Below the pieces are notes generated by a model, which made no database searches, was not told where the DNA came from, and saw nothing but the letters and a program-made list of their open reading frames with translations. From Alphaproteobacteria bacterium casp-alpha6 (GTDB lineage Bacteria; Pseudomonadota; Alphaproteobacteria; Rhodobacterales; Rhodobacteraceae), in contig LFER01000011.1 in assembly GCA_001510135.1 (NCBI GenBank), forward strand, positions 1 through 32,249: a DNA stretch of 32,249 nt. Reading direction: 5' to 3'. The position numbers and the translations under genes were made by a program. This document shows positions 6,869 to 16,005 of the stretch, piece after piece (positions within the stretch are counted from its first letter, which is position 1; each line of letters starts with the position of its first letter).

Positions 6869-7620
6869 GCGTAATCGCGCATATAGAGTCCCTAAGTTTG
6901 GGCTATTCTGAAGAGCCACTGTTTTCCGGACTAAGCCTTGATATTTATGAAGGCATGATGCTTGCGGTGGTCGGCGCGAACGGCACGGGAAAAAGCACAT
7001 TTGTCAAAACCGTGCTCGGACTGCACGATCCAAAAATCGGAACAATCCACTGGCCCAAAGGGCGACCCGATGAAATCGGGTATCTGGCACAATTATCGGA
7101 ATTCGATCGCCGTTTCCCAATCAGGGTGCGCGATTTGGCAGCGATGGGCGCTTGGAAAGGATTTAATCCGTTTTCGGGCTTGAATGCCGCCGCACGCAAG
7201 AAAGTGGATCAGGCGCTCGATCAGGCGGGTGTTTTAGACCTCGCCGAACGTCCGCTGCACACCCTGTCAGGCGGACAACTGCAAAGAACGCTCTTTGCCA
7301 GAGTTATTATGCAAGATGCCCCGCTTATCATCCTTGACGAACCCTTTGCCGCAGTGGATCAGAACACAGAACAGCACTTGCTCAAAATCATTGATGGATG
7401 GAAGAAAGAAAAGCGCGCTGTTCTTCTGGTCGTGCATGATTTGTCGGCAGTTTTGGATCATTGTTCCCATGCCTTGCTCTTGGGAAATGGGGCCGCAAGT
7501 TTCGGAACAGTATCCGATGTGCTTTCGCATGATCGACTTGTGGCGCAAGGCTATATGTCAGCAAGTCAGGCATCTTGGATTTTTCGCAAAACCACAGAAC
7601 AGCAGGCCGCACATGTTTGA
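6865..7620 (+). CDS. Metal ABC transporter ATP-binding protein, ZnuC/MntB-like
   Basis: This 251-residue cytoplasmic ATPase energises the import system encoded by the next two genes. Walker A is GANGTGKST (37-45), the Q-loop is at YLAQ (~76), the signature LSGGQLQR starts at 134, Walker B LIILDEP spans ~154-160, and the switch His is at 191 (VVHD). Size and sequence fit the cluster A-I Zn/Mn/Fe uptake ATPases. GTG 6865 is chosen because it overlaps the preceding stop (GTGA) and gives a family-like N-terminus; a TTG at 6838 would extend it by nine residues into the small ORF. It overlaps the permease gene by 8 bp. The B12 riboswitch upstream suggests the metal is cobalt, or that a B12-linked metabolite is carried; this is inference. 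Confidence 0.9.
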   Translation: MSVIAHIESLSLGYSEEPLFSGLSLDIYEGMMLAVVGANGTGKSTFVKTVLGLHDPKIGTIHWPKGRPDEIGYLAQLSEFDRRFPIRVRDLAAMGAWKGFNPFSGLNAAARKKVDQALDQAGVLDLAERPLHTLSGGQLQRTLFARVIMQDAPLIILDEPFAAVDQNTEQHLLKIIDGWKKEKRAVLLVVHDLSAVLDHCSHALLLGNGAASFGTVSDVLSHDRLVAQGYMSASQASWIFRKTTEQQAAHV

Positions 7621-8470
7621 TTTTATCGTCGATATGTTCAGCTACGCCTTTATGCAGCGGGCTTTGGTTGTAACCACAGTTCTGTCGGCCTCTGTTGCGC
7701 CTGTGGGGACTTTTCTTGTGTTACGCCGCCTCTCTCTTGCCGGAGAAGCGATGGCGCATGCGATCACCCCCGGTGTAGTCATCGGATTTGTCACTGCGGG
7801 TTTGTCTGTTATGTCCCTCCTATTTGGGGGATTAATCGCAGGGGTCGGGGTTGCCGTTTTGACGGCATATCTTGCACGAAATACCATTCTGCGTAGTGAT
7901 GCGAGCCTTGCCTCGCTCTACCTGATTTCGTTGGCAGTCGGAATATTTATCCTCTCTGCAGCAGGATCAGCTGTGCCGCTCAAGAGCTTTCTGTTTGGAT
8001 CAATCCTTGGCGTTGATGATGCCACAATGGCACTCGTTGGGGGTGTTGCAACCATCACTCTATGCGCTTTTGCGGTAATGTTACGTCCCCTTATCATGAG
8101 CACCTGCGATCCAGTCTTCTTTGAATCCCAAATGAAACGTCCTTGGATTGTTGATCAGGGTTTTATGTTCCTGTTGGTTCTAAACCTTTTGGCAGCGTTC
8201 AAAACGCTTGGTACTTTGATGGCTGTGGGATTGATGATTTTACCAGCTACCTCCGCGCGTTACTGGTCAGGTACAATAACTGCGCAGCTCGGATTTGGTT
8301 TCTTATTTGCGCTGCTTAGTTGCTGGATTGGATTGCTCCTGTCCTATGTTTTACCTGAAACGCCGACAGGGCCGTCCATTGTCCTTGTTGCGGGTGTGAT
8401 TTTTGGTTTTTCGGCGGTTTTTGGTCCTTTAGGATTGCGCAGTCAATTTAAGGCCGTTCGTCACACCTGA
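7613..8470 (+). CDS. Metal ABC transporter permease, ZnuB/MntC-like (ABC-3 family)
   Basis: This 285-residue inner-membrane protein forms the translocation channel. It is hydrophobic almost throughout, with about eight to nine predicted helices. Family landmarks are RALVVTTVLSASVAPVGTFL and VLRRLSLAGEAMAHAITPGV near the N-terminus, GSILGVDD in the middle, and MAVGLMILPATSARYWSG toward the C-terminus. ATG 7613 overlaps the last 8 bp of the ATPase gene and is the normal N-terminus for the family; longer in-frame starts lie inside the ATPase gene. The binding protein follows 18 bp after the stop. No residue identifies the metal. Confidence 0.9.
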   Translation: MFDFIVDMFSYAFMQRALVVTTVLSASVAPVGTFLVLRRLSLAGEAMAHAITPGVVIGFVTAGLSVMSLLFGGLIAGVGVAVLTAYLARNTILRSDASLASLYLISLAVGIFILSAAGSAVPLKSFLFGSILGVDDATMALVGGVATITLCAFAVMLRPLIMSTCDPVFFESQMKRPWIVDQGFMFLLVLNLLAAFKTLGTLMAVGLMILPATSARYWSGTITAQLGFGFLFALLSCWIGLLLSYVLPETPTGPSIVLVAGVIFGFSAVFGPLGLRSQFKAVRHT

Positions 8471-8488
8471 AGTGGGAATTTAGAGAAG

Positions 8489-9379
8489 ATGACGCAGATA
8501 AAACGAGTTCTTTTTACAGCTTTGGTTTGGGTGGGTATTTCCGCAAACGGTAGCTTTGCTGATGAAATTCCACTTCGGATTTTGGCGAGTTTTTCCATAT
8601 TGGGTGACATGGTCAAAGTGATTGTCGGGGATTTTGCTGAGGTCGACACAATTGTGGGGCCGGATGCGGATGCCCATGTCTATCAGCCCAATATTTCTGA
8701 TGCGCGCGAAGTTGCGCTTGCAGATATTATTTTTGTAAACGGATTGGGTTTTGAAACCTGGTCAGAAACTTTGATAGCTGAATCCGGAACCAAAGCCAGC
8801 CTCCATGTCGCCACCAAAGGAATAAACCCGCTTTTGGTATCGGGCAAAATTGATCCACATGCATGGAATTCTCTGTCCAACGGAGTGATATATGCAAATA
8901 ATATTGCAAACGTTCTAAAGGTTGCCTTACCGGAACATGCTGACGCAATTGAACAAAACAGGAAAAATTATGTGGATCAGCTTTTGACGTTGGATACAGC
9001 CACCAGAAAAGCACTATCCGATTTGCCGGAAAATCGCCGCGTCGTTGTGACTGCGCATGACGCATTTGGGTATCTTGCCAACGCCTATGACCTGACGTTT
9101 TTGGCACCCGTGGGGATTGATACAGAGGCAGAACCGTCAGCGAAAGACTTGGCAATTCTTATCAAGCAGATAAAAACAAACGGAGCAGCGGCTCTTTTTG
9201 TGGAAAATATAACAAGCCCCGTTTTGATAGAGCAGCTATCCGCTGAAACAGGATTGCGCATCGGGGGGCGGTTGTTTTCGGATGCTTTGTCCGTACGTGG
9301 CGGACCTGCTACAAGCTATCTGAAAATGTTTGAACACAACCTGAATACCCTGCTGAGTGCGCTTCAACCCACTGAGTAA
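8489..9379 (+). CDS. Periplasmic metal-binding protein, ZnuA/TroA-like
   Basis: This 296-residue solute-binding protein captures the metal outside the inner membrane. A signal peptide covers about residues 1-24, ending SFADE. Candidate metal ligands follow the TroA pattern: His63 in DADAHVYQP, His124 in DPHAWNS, His190 in TAHDAFGYL and Asp265 in LFSDAL. The His-rich acidic loop usual in zinc-specific ZnuA proteins is absent, which weakens a plain zinc assignment. Three His plus one Asp is compatible with Mn, Zn or Co. The ATG lies directly after GAGAAG, an unusually close ribosome-binding site, so efficient translation may depend on coupling to the permease. The stop lies 23 bp from that of the convergent flavoprotein gene. 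Confidence 0.9.
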   Translation: MTQIKRVLFTALVWVGISANGSFADEIPLRILASFSILGDMVKVIVGDFAEVDTIVGPDADAHVYQPNISDAREVALADIIFVNGLGFETWSETLIAESGTKASLHVATKGINPLLVSGKIDPHAWNSLSNGVIYANNIANVLKVALPEHADAIEQNRKNYVDQLLTLDTATRKALSDLPENRRVVVTAHDAFGYLANAYDLTFLAPVGIDTEAEPSAKDLAILIKQIKTNGAAALFVENITSPVLIEQLSAETGLRIGGRLFSDALSVRGGPATSYLKMFEHNLNTLLSALQPTE

Positions 9380-9402
9380 AAAAGTAAAAAACCTGATTTC
9401 AC

Positions 9403-11436
9403 TCAAAGCGTTGCACATAACCTTAGCGCGTCAAACATAGCAGCCGGAATATCCCGACTTCCCGCCGCATCGCCAATACGAAACACTGAAAAGCCCTGAG
9501 CATCAAAGCTTGGCTGCGGCTTTGCTTGCGCCAGAGCATGCAAATCTATTTTCCCGTCATTGGAGGATTTGCTTCGCAAGGCGTCAAAAACTTCGCTTGC
9601 AGGCAAAACACCTGCATCAATCACGACATCATTGACTGTTACGTCGCTCATTCGCCCAGTAAGATCACATCGCAGTTTCGCCACAAGCAGATTTCCCGCC
9701 CGCTCCACACCGGTCAGCGACTGGTCCCCCACAAAATCAATACCGTCTTCAGCAAAGCGTTTTTTCCAGATCACGCGCTCTCCGTAAGTCAATTCCTTGG
9801 CCGGAACATCATCCACGCTGTAAAAGGTAATCCTTTTGCCCCGTCGCCTCAGAACCTCTGCCACCGTTGGCGCAGAGTGGCGCCCTGTGCCGTCATAAAT
9901 TAAAACGCTCTCCCCCAGCGCGCCTTCACCGCCCAGCACATCAAAAGGCGATTTACAAAGCGCGCCGCCCTCAATCAGGTCAAAATCAGGGACGCCGCCT
10001 GTCGCAACAATCACGACTTCAGGATTTTCCGATAGAACATCTTGCGCCTCCGCATAGATATTTAACCGCCAATCCACACCGAGGTGATCCAATTCCTTTT
10101 GCCGCCAGTCTATAATTCCTTTTATATCCTGTCGCCAAAGTGCCTTTTCGGCAAGGCAGAGTTGGCCGCCTAAACGATTTGACGCCTCAAACAACACAAC
10201 ATCATGACCACGTTCTGCAGAGACGCGTGCCGCCTCCAATCCGGCCGGACCACCCCCAACCACTACGACTTTGCGTTTCTTCGTGGGCTTTGCTGAGCCA
10301 GCGGATTGAAACAAAAGCTCCCGACCCGTCTTTGCATTATGAAAACAGGTGGGGCGATTGTCGCCCATACAATGCACGCCTCCGACACAGGGCCGAATGC
10401 GGTCTTCTTCGCCGCACATCAGTTTTGCAACGATGTCGGGATCGGCAATATGGGCGCGCGTCATGGCGACCATATCCAGCAGCCCTTCTTGGATGGCATA
10501 ACGCGCTGTTGCAATGTCGTTGATCTTGGCTGCGTGAAACACGGGGACATTGATTTCGCGCTTAAAGGCCGCGGCAGAGGAAAGCCAAGGTGCTTGGCGT
10601 TCCTGCATCCCCGGCATACAATCGGTGACCAGCGCCAATTCCGTATCAAGACGCCCATAATTGGCATTGACAAAATCCACCAAACCATCGGCTTCAAATT
10701 GCTTTAGAACTGCGACACAGTCATCAAAATCCTGACCCGCCGTCATGCCTTCATCCACGGCATAACGCATTCCAATAATAAAACCATTGCCGACCCGATT
10801 GCGAATTTCTTCCATGACCATCAGGCCAAACCGTGCGCGGTTTTCGACACTGCCACCGAATTCATCATTGCGCTTATTGGTATCCGGTGAAAAAAACTGT
10901 CCGATCAAATGACCATGTGTCATCACTTCTAGCCCATCAAGCCCACCCTCTTTGCAGCGCATGGCAGCATCTCCAAAGTCCTTAATGATGCGCTTAATGT
11001 CTTCACGGTCCATTTGGCGCGGTATAGAACGGTGCCCTTTTTCGCGAATGGCAGAAGGTGCCAAGGTCGGCATCCAAGCCTGTGTATTGGTTTCTGCACG
11101 CCGTCCGAGATGCGTGATTTGCACCATGAGGGCTGCGCCCTCTAAATGGATCCTTTCGGAAAATTGTTGCAGGAAGGGGATCACTTTGTCTGTTGCGACG
11201 CTCAGTTGTCCAGTGGTCCATTTTGAATCTTCTGATACATAAGAAGATCCTCCAAACATCGTCAGTGCCAGCCCGCCACGTGCCTTGGCTGCATGGTAGG
11301 CCTGATAGACCGCACCTGGCATATGGTTTTCATCCCCTAGCCCACAGGCATGACTGGTGGACATAATTCTGTTTTTGAGCGTCAGATGTTTGAGCTGAAA
11401 CGGCGTGAGCAGTGGGTCCGCTTTTCTTGTGCTCAT
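9403..11436 (-). CDS. Old Yellow Enzyme-type flavoprotein fused to FAD/NAD(P) domain, N-demethylase-like
   Basis: This 677-residue cytoplasmic oxidoreductase has the architecture of trimethylamine dehydrogenase, dienoyl-CoA reductase FadH and the DgcA-type demethylases. Residues 1-340 are a TIM barrel binding FMN, with the active-site stretch MTHGHLIGQFFSP followed by NDEFGGSVENR. The HGHL wording resembles dimethylglycine or N-methylproline demethylases more than FadH. A cysteine cluster for iron-sulfur binding follows: Cys350, Cys356 and Cys364. A Rossmann domain then begins with VVVVGGGPAGLEAARVSAE. The usual CxxCxxC pattern is altered because the second position is Gly353. The start has AAGGGGC upstream. 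It is divergent from an amino-acid/metabolite-type EamA permease. Demethylation of a betaine-like compound is plausible, not proven. Confidence 0.82.
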   Translation of the reverse strand: MSTRKADPLLTPFQLKHLTLKNRIMSTSHACGLGDENHMPGAVYQAYHAAKARGGLALTMFGGSSYVSEDSKWTTGQLSVATDKVIPFLQQFSERIHLEGAALMVQITHLGRRAETNTQAWMPTLAPSAIREKGHRSIPRQMDREDIKRIIKDFGDAAMRCKEGGLDGLEVMTHGHLIGQFFSPDTNKRNDEFGGSVENRARFGLMVMEEIRNRVGNGFIIGMRYAVDEGMTAGQDFDDCVAVLKQFEADGLVDFVNANYGRLDTELALVTDCMPGMQERQAPWLSSAAAFKREINVPVFHAAKINDIATARYAIQEGLLDMVAMTRAHIADPDIVAKLMCGEEDRIRPCVGGVHCMGDNRPTCFHNAKTGRELLFQSAGSAKPTKKRKVVVVGGGPAGLEAARVSAERGHDVVLFEASNRLGGQLCLAEKALWRQDIKGIIDWRQKELDHLGVDWRLNIYAEAQDVLSENPEVVIVATGGVPDFDLIEGGALCKSPFDVLGGEGALGESVLIYDGTGRHSAPTVAEVLRRRGKRITFYSVDDVPAKELTYGERVIWKKRFAEDGIDFVGDQSLTGVERAGNLLVAKLRCDLTGRMSDVTVNDVVIDAGVLPASEVFDALRSKSSNDGKIDLHALAQAKPQPSFDAQGFSVFRIGDAAGSRDIPAAMFDALRLCATL

Positions 11437-11624
11437 GTCTTGCCCCTTTTGGTCGCGACGCCGTATCCGCCTGTTTCTCGGTCTTTCCTAAAAACTGTCG
11501 CATGGAAATTTTGCATGTAAAAGGGTCTTTTTAAGTGGCCGTTAGAGAAGCCCTGAAAATTGAGATTGTATGATTTGCCCTTTTAGGTCATGAGCGAGGT
11601 AGTTCTGTCTTATTTGGGCGTGCA

Positions 11625-12494
11625 GTGTCTAATAACGCGAAATCTATTCTTTTAATGCTCGCCGCAGTGTTCCTGTTTACGGTCATGGATGCGCTGGCCA
11701 AAAGGTTGACGCTTGAAATTGGTCTCATTCCAACGCTTTGGACACGATACGCGGGACAAGCTATTTTGGTGCTTTTGATCGTATCGCCGCGGCTGTTTCA
11801 GGTTGCAAAATCACGATATCCGAAATTACAAGTGCTGCGCTCTGTTGTTCTGATGACAGCAACCTGTCTGTTTTTCCTGAGCATTTCCAAAATTGGTTTG
11901 GCAGAAGCCACAGCGATTATGGATGTGAACCCTGTTTTGATCACGCTAGGCGCATTTTTGTTTCTGGGTGAAAAGATCGGCCCAAGGCGCATCATTGGGA
12001 TTTTAGTTTCCCTTGTCGGTGCCTTGATTATCATCCGTCCGGGCACAGAGGTGTTTACAATTTACGCCGTTCTGCCCCTTGTCGCGGCGGTATGCTATTC
12101 GACCTATAATCTGACGACGCGTTATGTCGGGGACCGCGAAAGCCCTTGGACGTCACTTCTATACAGTGCACTTTTTGGGGCCATTGTGCTAAGCTGTATT
12201 GTACCGTTTTACTGGCAACCCGTGAGCCTTTCTACTGCCTTTCTCATGGCACTTTTGGGGGTTTGTGGAATGACGTCACAGTTGATGTTGATCAGAGCGC
12301 TTGCCTTGGGTGAGGCAAGCCTTCTGGCCCCGTTTGCATATGTCGGACTGATATATGCAACACTTTGGGGATTTTTGTTCTTTGATGAATTTCCCGACCA
12401 ATGGTCGATCCTTGGTGGGATTATAATAGCACTTTCAGGGTTTTATGTTTGGTACCGAGACACATTCGCCAAACCACAGGCGCAGACCCAATAG
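11625..12494 (+). CDS. EamA/DMT-superfamily permease
   Basis: This 289-residue inner-membrane transporter has about ten helices arranged as two EamA repeats. The first repeat contains ATAIMDVNPVLITLGAFLFLGE and the second GEASLLAPFAYVGLIYATLWGFLFFDE, the characteristic helix pairs each ending in a conserved Glu. Such proteins export or import metabolites such as amino acids, and specificity cannot be read from sequence. The start is a GTG with GGGCG a few bases upstream; no ATG gives the same N-terminus. It is divergent from the flavoprotein gene across 188 bp, and its 3' end faces the SulP gene 20 bp away. Confidence 0.88.
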   Translation: MSNNAKSILLMLAAVFLFTVMDALAKRLTLEIGLIPTLWTRYAGQAILVLLIVSPRLFQVAKSRYPKLQVLRSVVLMTATCLFFLSISKIGLAEATAIMDVNPVLITLGAFLFLGEKIGPRRIIGILVSLVGALIIIRPGTEVFTIYAVLPLVAAVCYSTYNLTTRYVGDRESPWTSLLYSALFGAIVLSCIVPFYWQPVSLSTAFLMALLGVCGMTSQLMLIRALALGEASLLAPFAYVGLIYATLWGFLFFDEFPDQWSILGGIIIALSGFYVWYRDTFAKPQAQTQ

Positions 12495-12514
12495 GTCCCT
12501 GCCGCCTTTTTGGT

Positions 12515-14230
12515 TCATCCCTTATGAAATGTGGTCCAAGCGTCATACTGGGACATAAATATCTTTCCGTTCATCTCATCAATCAGACGGGACCTGCTTA
12601 GGCGATCCATCACAGGGCCTTTGACCTCGGACAAATGAAAGCCAACGTTGAGACTTTTTAACCTCTCATTAATCGCCTCAAGACTTTCAAGCGCTGAAAA
12701 ATCCACTTCATTCACAGCAGAAAACATCAAGATCACGTTTTTGACCCCGCCGCCGTCAAGGACTCGATGATTGACGAGATCTTCGAGAAAACGGGCATTC
12801 ACGAAATATAGGCTTTCATCCACTCGCAACGTCAAAAGCGCAGGGTCGGTTTCCACGTCATACCGGTGGATGTTGCGGAAATGCTGTGTCTCGGGGACAA
12901 GGCCCACTTCGGCCACATGAGGAACAGAGGTCTTGTAAAGATGCAAGATGATCGAAATGCCCACGCCAGCCGCAACGCCCACTTCGACGCCAAACCCCAA
13001 TGTAAGCATAATGGTTGCGGCAACCGCGATGAAATCAGACCGCGAATATGTCCATGTTTTTTTCAAAATGGAGAAATCAACAAGGCTCATCACGGCGACA
13101 ATGATGGTTGCGGCCAGTGTCGCATTGGGGAGGTAATACACCAAAGGTGTCAAGGCAACGGCTGCGATGGCAAGCCCGATTGCTGTAAAAACACCGGCGG
13201 CGGGCGTTTCCGCACCCGCATCAAAATTCACGACAGAGCGTGAAAACCCCCCTGTCACAGGAAATCCACCTGTAAAGGCCGCCCCTAGATTTGCCGCCCC
13301 AAGTCCGATCAATTCCTGATTTGGATCAATGTGCTGACGCTTCTTTGCGGCAAGCGTTTGGGCGACAGAAACACTCTCGACAAATCCTATGATAGAGATG
13401 AGGATCGCGGGCACCATCAGCTGCTGCAGTAAATCCAAATTAAAGCCCGGCATTGTGAAGGGGGGTAGGCTTTGGGGAACATCACCCACGATGCGCACGC
13501 CGTCTTGGGCCAAATCAAAACCCCAGACAGACAGGGTCGTTGCGACAACTGCAAAAACTGGGCCTGCTTTGGTCAAAAGATCGGTCAGCAAAGGGCCAAG
13601 GTTCATACGGTTTAGAAACGGTTTCAGATTGCCCCGAACCCAAAACAAAAACACAATGGCTGACACCCCAATCCCCAATGTAATCAGGTTTGACTGATCA
13701 AGATGCTCCACAAGTGATTGCACCATTTCTGGAAGGGTATGACCATGCGCACTCACCCCGAGAATGTGCTTCAACTGGCTCATCGCAATAAGGATGCCCG
13801 AGGCAGTGATAAAACCCGCGATCACCGGATGGCTTAGGAAATTTGCCAAAAACCCAAGCCGGAGAAGGCCAAGTAAAACCAGAAATCCCCCTGACAAAGC
13901 AGCAAGTGTTAGGGCGGCAATTGCGTAGCCCGCAGTTCCTGTCTCAGCCACTTGACCAACGGCCGAAGCTGTCAGCAAGGACACAACCGCAACCGGACCA
14001 ACCGCAAGCACGCGGCTGCTGCCAAAGATCGCATAAAGGACGATCGGTACGATCGACGCGTAAATCCCAGCCTCTGGGGGCAGTCCTGCCAAAAGTGCAT
14101 AGGCAAGCGATTGAGGCACAAGCATGATCGTGACGATCACGGCTGCCATCATATCATTTGTGAGCGAGGTCCTATTATATTGACGAGACCATTCAAGAAT
14201 TGGCAGATATCTGAAGATATTCGGCGTCAT
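12515..14230 (-). CDS. SulP-family sulfate/anion transporter with STAS domain
   Basis: This 571-residue inner-membrane transporter carries the SulP signature at residues 28-65 (VIVTIMLVPQSLAYALLAGL, then PPEAGIYASIVP), about 12-14 helices, and NLGAAFTGGFPVTGGFSRS in the substrate-binding core. A cytoplasmic STAS domain occupies about residues 440-560. It is the last gene of the sulfur module, 93 bp after the SQR fusion. In that context it probably moves sulfate, sulfite or thiosulfate, although SulP proteins also carry bicarbonate and dicarboxylates. The ATG follows AGGAC at normal spacing. Direction of transport in vivo is unknown. Confidence 0.9.
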   Translation of the reverse strand: MTPNIFRYLPILEWSRQYNRTSLTNDMMAAVIVTIMLVPQSLAYALLAGLPPEAGIYASIVPIVLYAIFGSSRVLAVGPVAVVSLLTASAVGQVAETGTAGYAIAALTLAALSGGFLVLLGLLRLGFLANFLSHPVIAGFITASGILIAMSQLKHILGVSAHGHTLPEMVQSLVEHLDQSNLITLGIGVSAIVFLFWVRGNLKPFLNRMNLGPLLTDLLTKAGPVFAVVATTLSVWGFDLAQDGVRIVGDVPQSLPPFTMPGFNLDLLQQLMVPAILISIIGFVESVSVAQTLAAKKRQHIDPNQELIGLGAANLGAAFTGGFPVTGGFSRSVVNFDAGAETPAAGVFTAIGLAIAAVALTPLVYYLPNATLAATIIVAVMSLVDFSILKKTWTYSRSDFIAVAATIMLTLGFGVEVGVAAGVGISIILHLYKTSVPHVAEVGLVPETQHFRNIHRYDVETDPALLTLRVDESLYFVNARFLEDLVNHRVLDGGGVKNVILMFSAVNEVDFSALESLEAINERLKSLNVGFHLSEVKGPVMDRLSRSRLIDEMNGKIFMSQYDAWTTFHKG

Positions 14231-14323
14231 GACATGTCCTGTAAAGGCGGATGGTCAGCAGAGCCACCCGCCGGTTTGTGCGACCCTCAAACGAGGCGCG
14301 TCGTGTTTCCACCCGATTTTGTC

Positions 14324-15988
14324 TCAGGCGTTTTTCGGTTTGGCCAACCATTCGCGTCCTTTGAGCATCGCGTTCCAATAGATCGGCGGAAGAACCCTTT
14401 CCTTCAGGAACCAGGCCGCGCAGGTTGGTTTTGCGCCATCCAGCACTGCTTTTGGAAAGCTTGGCTTTAGCGCCCCGCCATAGCCAAATTCTGCAAGCAC
14501 GATTTTTCCGCGCTCCACAGTCAAAGGGCAGGATCCATATCCATCATAGACCACAGGCGCAGAGCGTCCGTCGATATCAGCCACTATATTTTCGGCTACT
14601 GTTGGCGCTTGTTTACGCGCCGCCGCAGCCGTCTTCGCGTTTGGTGCGTTCATCACATCCCCCAAGCTCCAGATATTGTCAAAGCTCTTGTGGCGCAGTG
14701 TTCCCTGATCCACATCCACCCACCCAACAGCATCTGCCAAAGGAGAAACACGGATGAAATCAGGCGCCATTTGCGGAGGACATACGTGCAACATGTCAAA
14801 ATCAACCGCGATGGTTTCTGGATCTGTATCAGGTTTAGACACTTTGAATGTTGCCCTTTTTGCGGATCCGTCTACCGCTATGAGATTGTGGAAAAAATTG
14901 ACCGTTGCGCCGTATTTTTGAATGTATTTTTCAAGCGCCGGTACGTAATCCTTAACACCAAACAAGACGCCACCCGCATTCATGAAGGAAATATCGATAT
15001 TTTTGAGACGGCCTTTTTTGTGCCATGCATCGCCTGACAGATAGAGCGCTTTTTGCGGGGCTCCTGCACATTTGATCGGCATTGGCGGTTGGGTGAAGAT
15101 GGCTTTGCCTTCGTTGAGCCCTTGCACAAGTTCCCAAGTGTAAGGTGCGAGGTCGAAACGATAATTTGATGTCACGCCTTTGCGCCCCAAAGTATCTGAA
15201 AGCCCTTCGACGGCGTCCCAATCGAGTTTGAGTCCGGGGCAAACAACAAGACGGTCGTAACTGACCACATTGCTGTCATCAAGCACCACGGCATTTTTAG
15301 CAGGCTCAAACGCTGCAACTGACGATTTGATCCATTTCACCCCATTCGGAATAAGGGAGGCCATGGTTTTAGCTGTCTGTCTGGCTTCAAATATGCCACC
15401 ACCGACCATGGTCCAGCCAGGTTGATAGTAATGCACATCTGCGGGATCAATCACCGCAATAGACAGGTCTGATTTGCGTGCCTGCAGGCTTGACGCAACC
15501 GCAATGCCAGCTGCACCTGCACCAACGATGAGGATATCATATTTTGAGATCGTTTTTTCCATAGGTATTTTCCCTTTATTTATAAGGCGACGGGACAGTC
15601 CGTTAAGGTCATAACCCGCCGCCTTAGTTACCGCTAAAATTTCTGAAATAGGACGCCTTTTGCTTTCCCTAAGCGCCCAAAGGGAAGCTGCACGCGTACC
15701 AGACTTGCAATAGGCAAGTACCGGAACCGCAAGCGTTTCTGAAAGTTGCTCAAAATCAGCAACATTTTTGTCGGTGATCAAACCCGACTGGACGGGCAAA
15801 TACTGTGCAGTCAAACCCAGTTTTTCAGCCACCGTTTGAATCTTTTTGAAATCTGTTTGATCTTCACCTTCGCCGTCAGGACGGTTGCAAACAATGGTCT
15901 GAAATCCGGCATCCTTTATGGTGGCCACATCTTCAGTCACAATTTGACCATGCACACCAAATTTTGGTGTGATCATTTTAATTTCCAT
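14324..15988 (-). CDS. DUF442 (TIGR01244) sulfurtransferase-like domain fused to sulfide:quinone oxidoreductase-like flavoprotein
   Basis: This 554-residue two-domain protein probably oxidises sulfide to a persulfide at the membrane surface and passes it on. Residues 1-130 are a DUF442 phosphatase/sulfurtransferase-like domain with the loop AYCKSGTRA (Cys94). From residue 143 an FAD disulfide reductase of the SQR type follows, with GAGAAG at 156-161, a PMPIKCAGAPQKALYL stretch typical of type II SQR (Cys307), and candidate redox cysteines 250 and 403. Its start has AAGGAAAA 7 bases upstream. Met143 is preceded by another apparent ribosome-binding site (AAAGGGAAAA), so a separate SQR product is possible. 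The gene lies 17 bp after the persulfide dioxygenase. Such fusions exist in databases; the physiological electron acceptor is assumed to be quinone. Confidence 0.88.
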   Translation of the reverse strand: MEIKMITPKFGVHGQIVTEDVATIKDAGFQTIVCNRPDGEGEDQTDFKKIQTVAEKLGLTAQYLPVQSGLITDKNVADFEQLSETLAVPVLAYCKSGTRAASLWALRESKRRPISEILAVTKAAGYDLNGLSRRLINKGKIPMEKTISKYDILIVGAGAAGIAVASSLQARKSDLSIAVIDPADVHYYQPGWTMVGGGIFEARQTAKTMASLIPNGVKWIKSSVAAFEPAKNAVVLDDSNVVSYDRLVVCPGLKLDWDAVEGLSDTLGRKGVTSNYRFDLAPYTWELVQGLNEGKAIFTQPPMPIKCAGAPQKALYLSGDAWHKKGRLKNIDISFMNAGGVLFGVKDYVPALEKYIQKYGATVNFFHNLIAVDGSAKRATFKVSKPDTDPETIAVDFDMLHVCPPQMAPDFIRVSPLADAVGWVDVDQGTLRHKSFDNIWSLGDVMNAPNAKTAAAARKQAPTVAENIVADIDGRSAPVVYDGYGSCPLTVERGKIVLAEFGYGGALKPSFPKAVLDGAKPTCAAWFLKERVLPPIYWNAMLKGREWLAKPKNA

Positions 15989-16005
15989 GGGTATTTTCCT
16001 TAAAT

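Noticed and set aside
8489..9379. Calling the binding protein a zinc-specific ZnuA
   Set aside because: The His-rich loop is absent and the operon has a B12 aptamer rather than a visible Zur site, so I left the metal open.
9526..10707. Several long plus-strand frames opposite the OYE/FAD gene
   Set aside because: They are antisense shadows of a well-supported 677-residue protein and show no domain motifs.
12866..14127. Plus-strand frames opposite the SulP gene
   Set aside because: They are antisense to a clear transporter gene; their composition is low in hydrophobic residues and matches no family.
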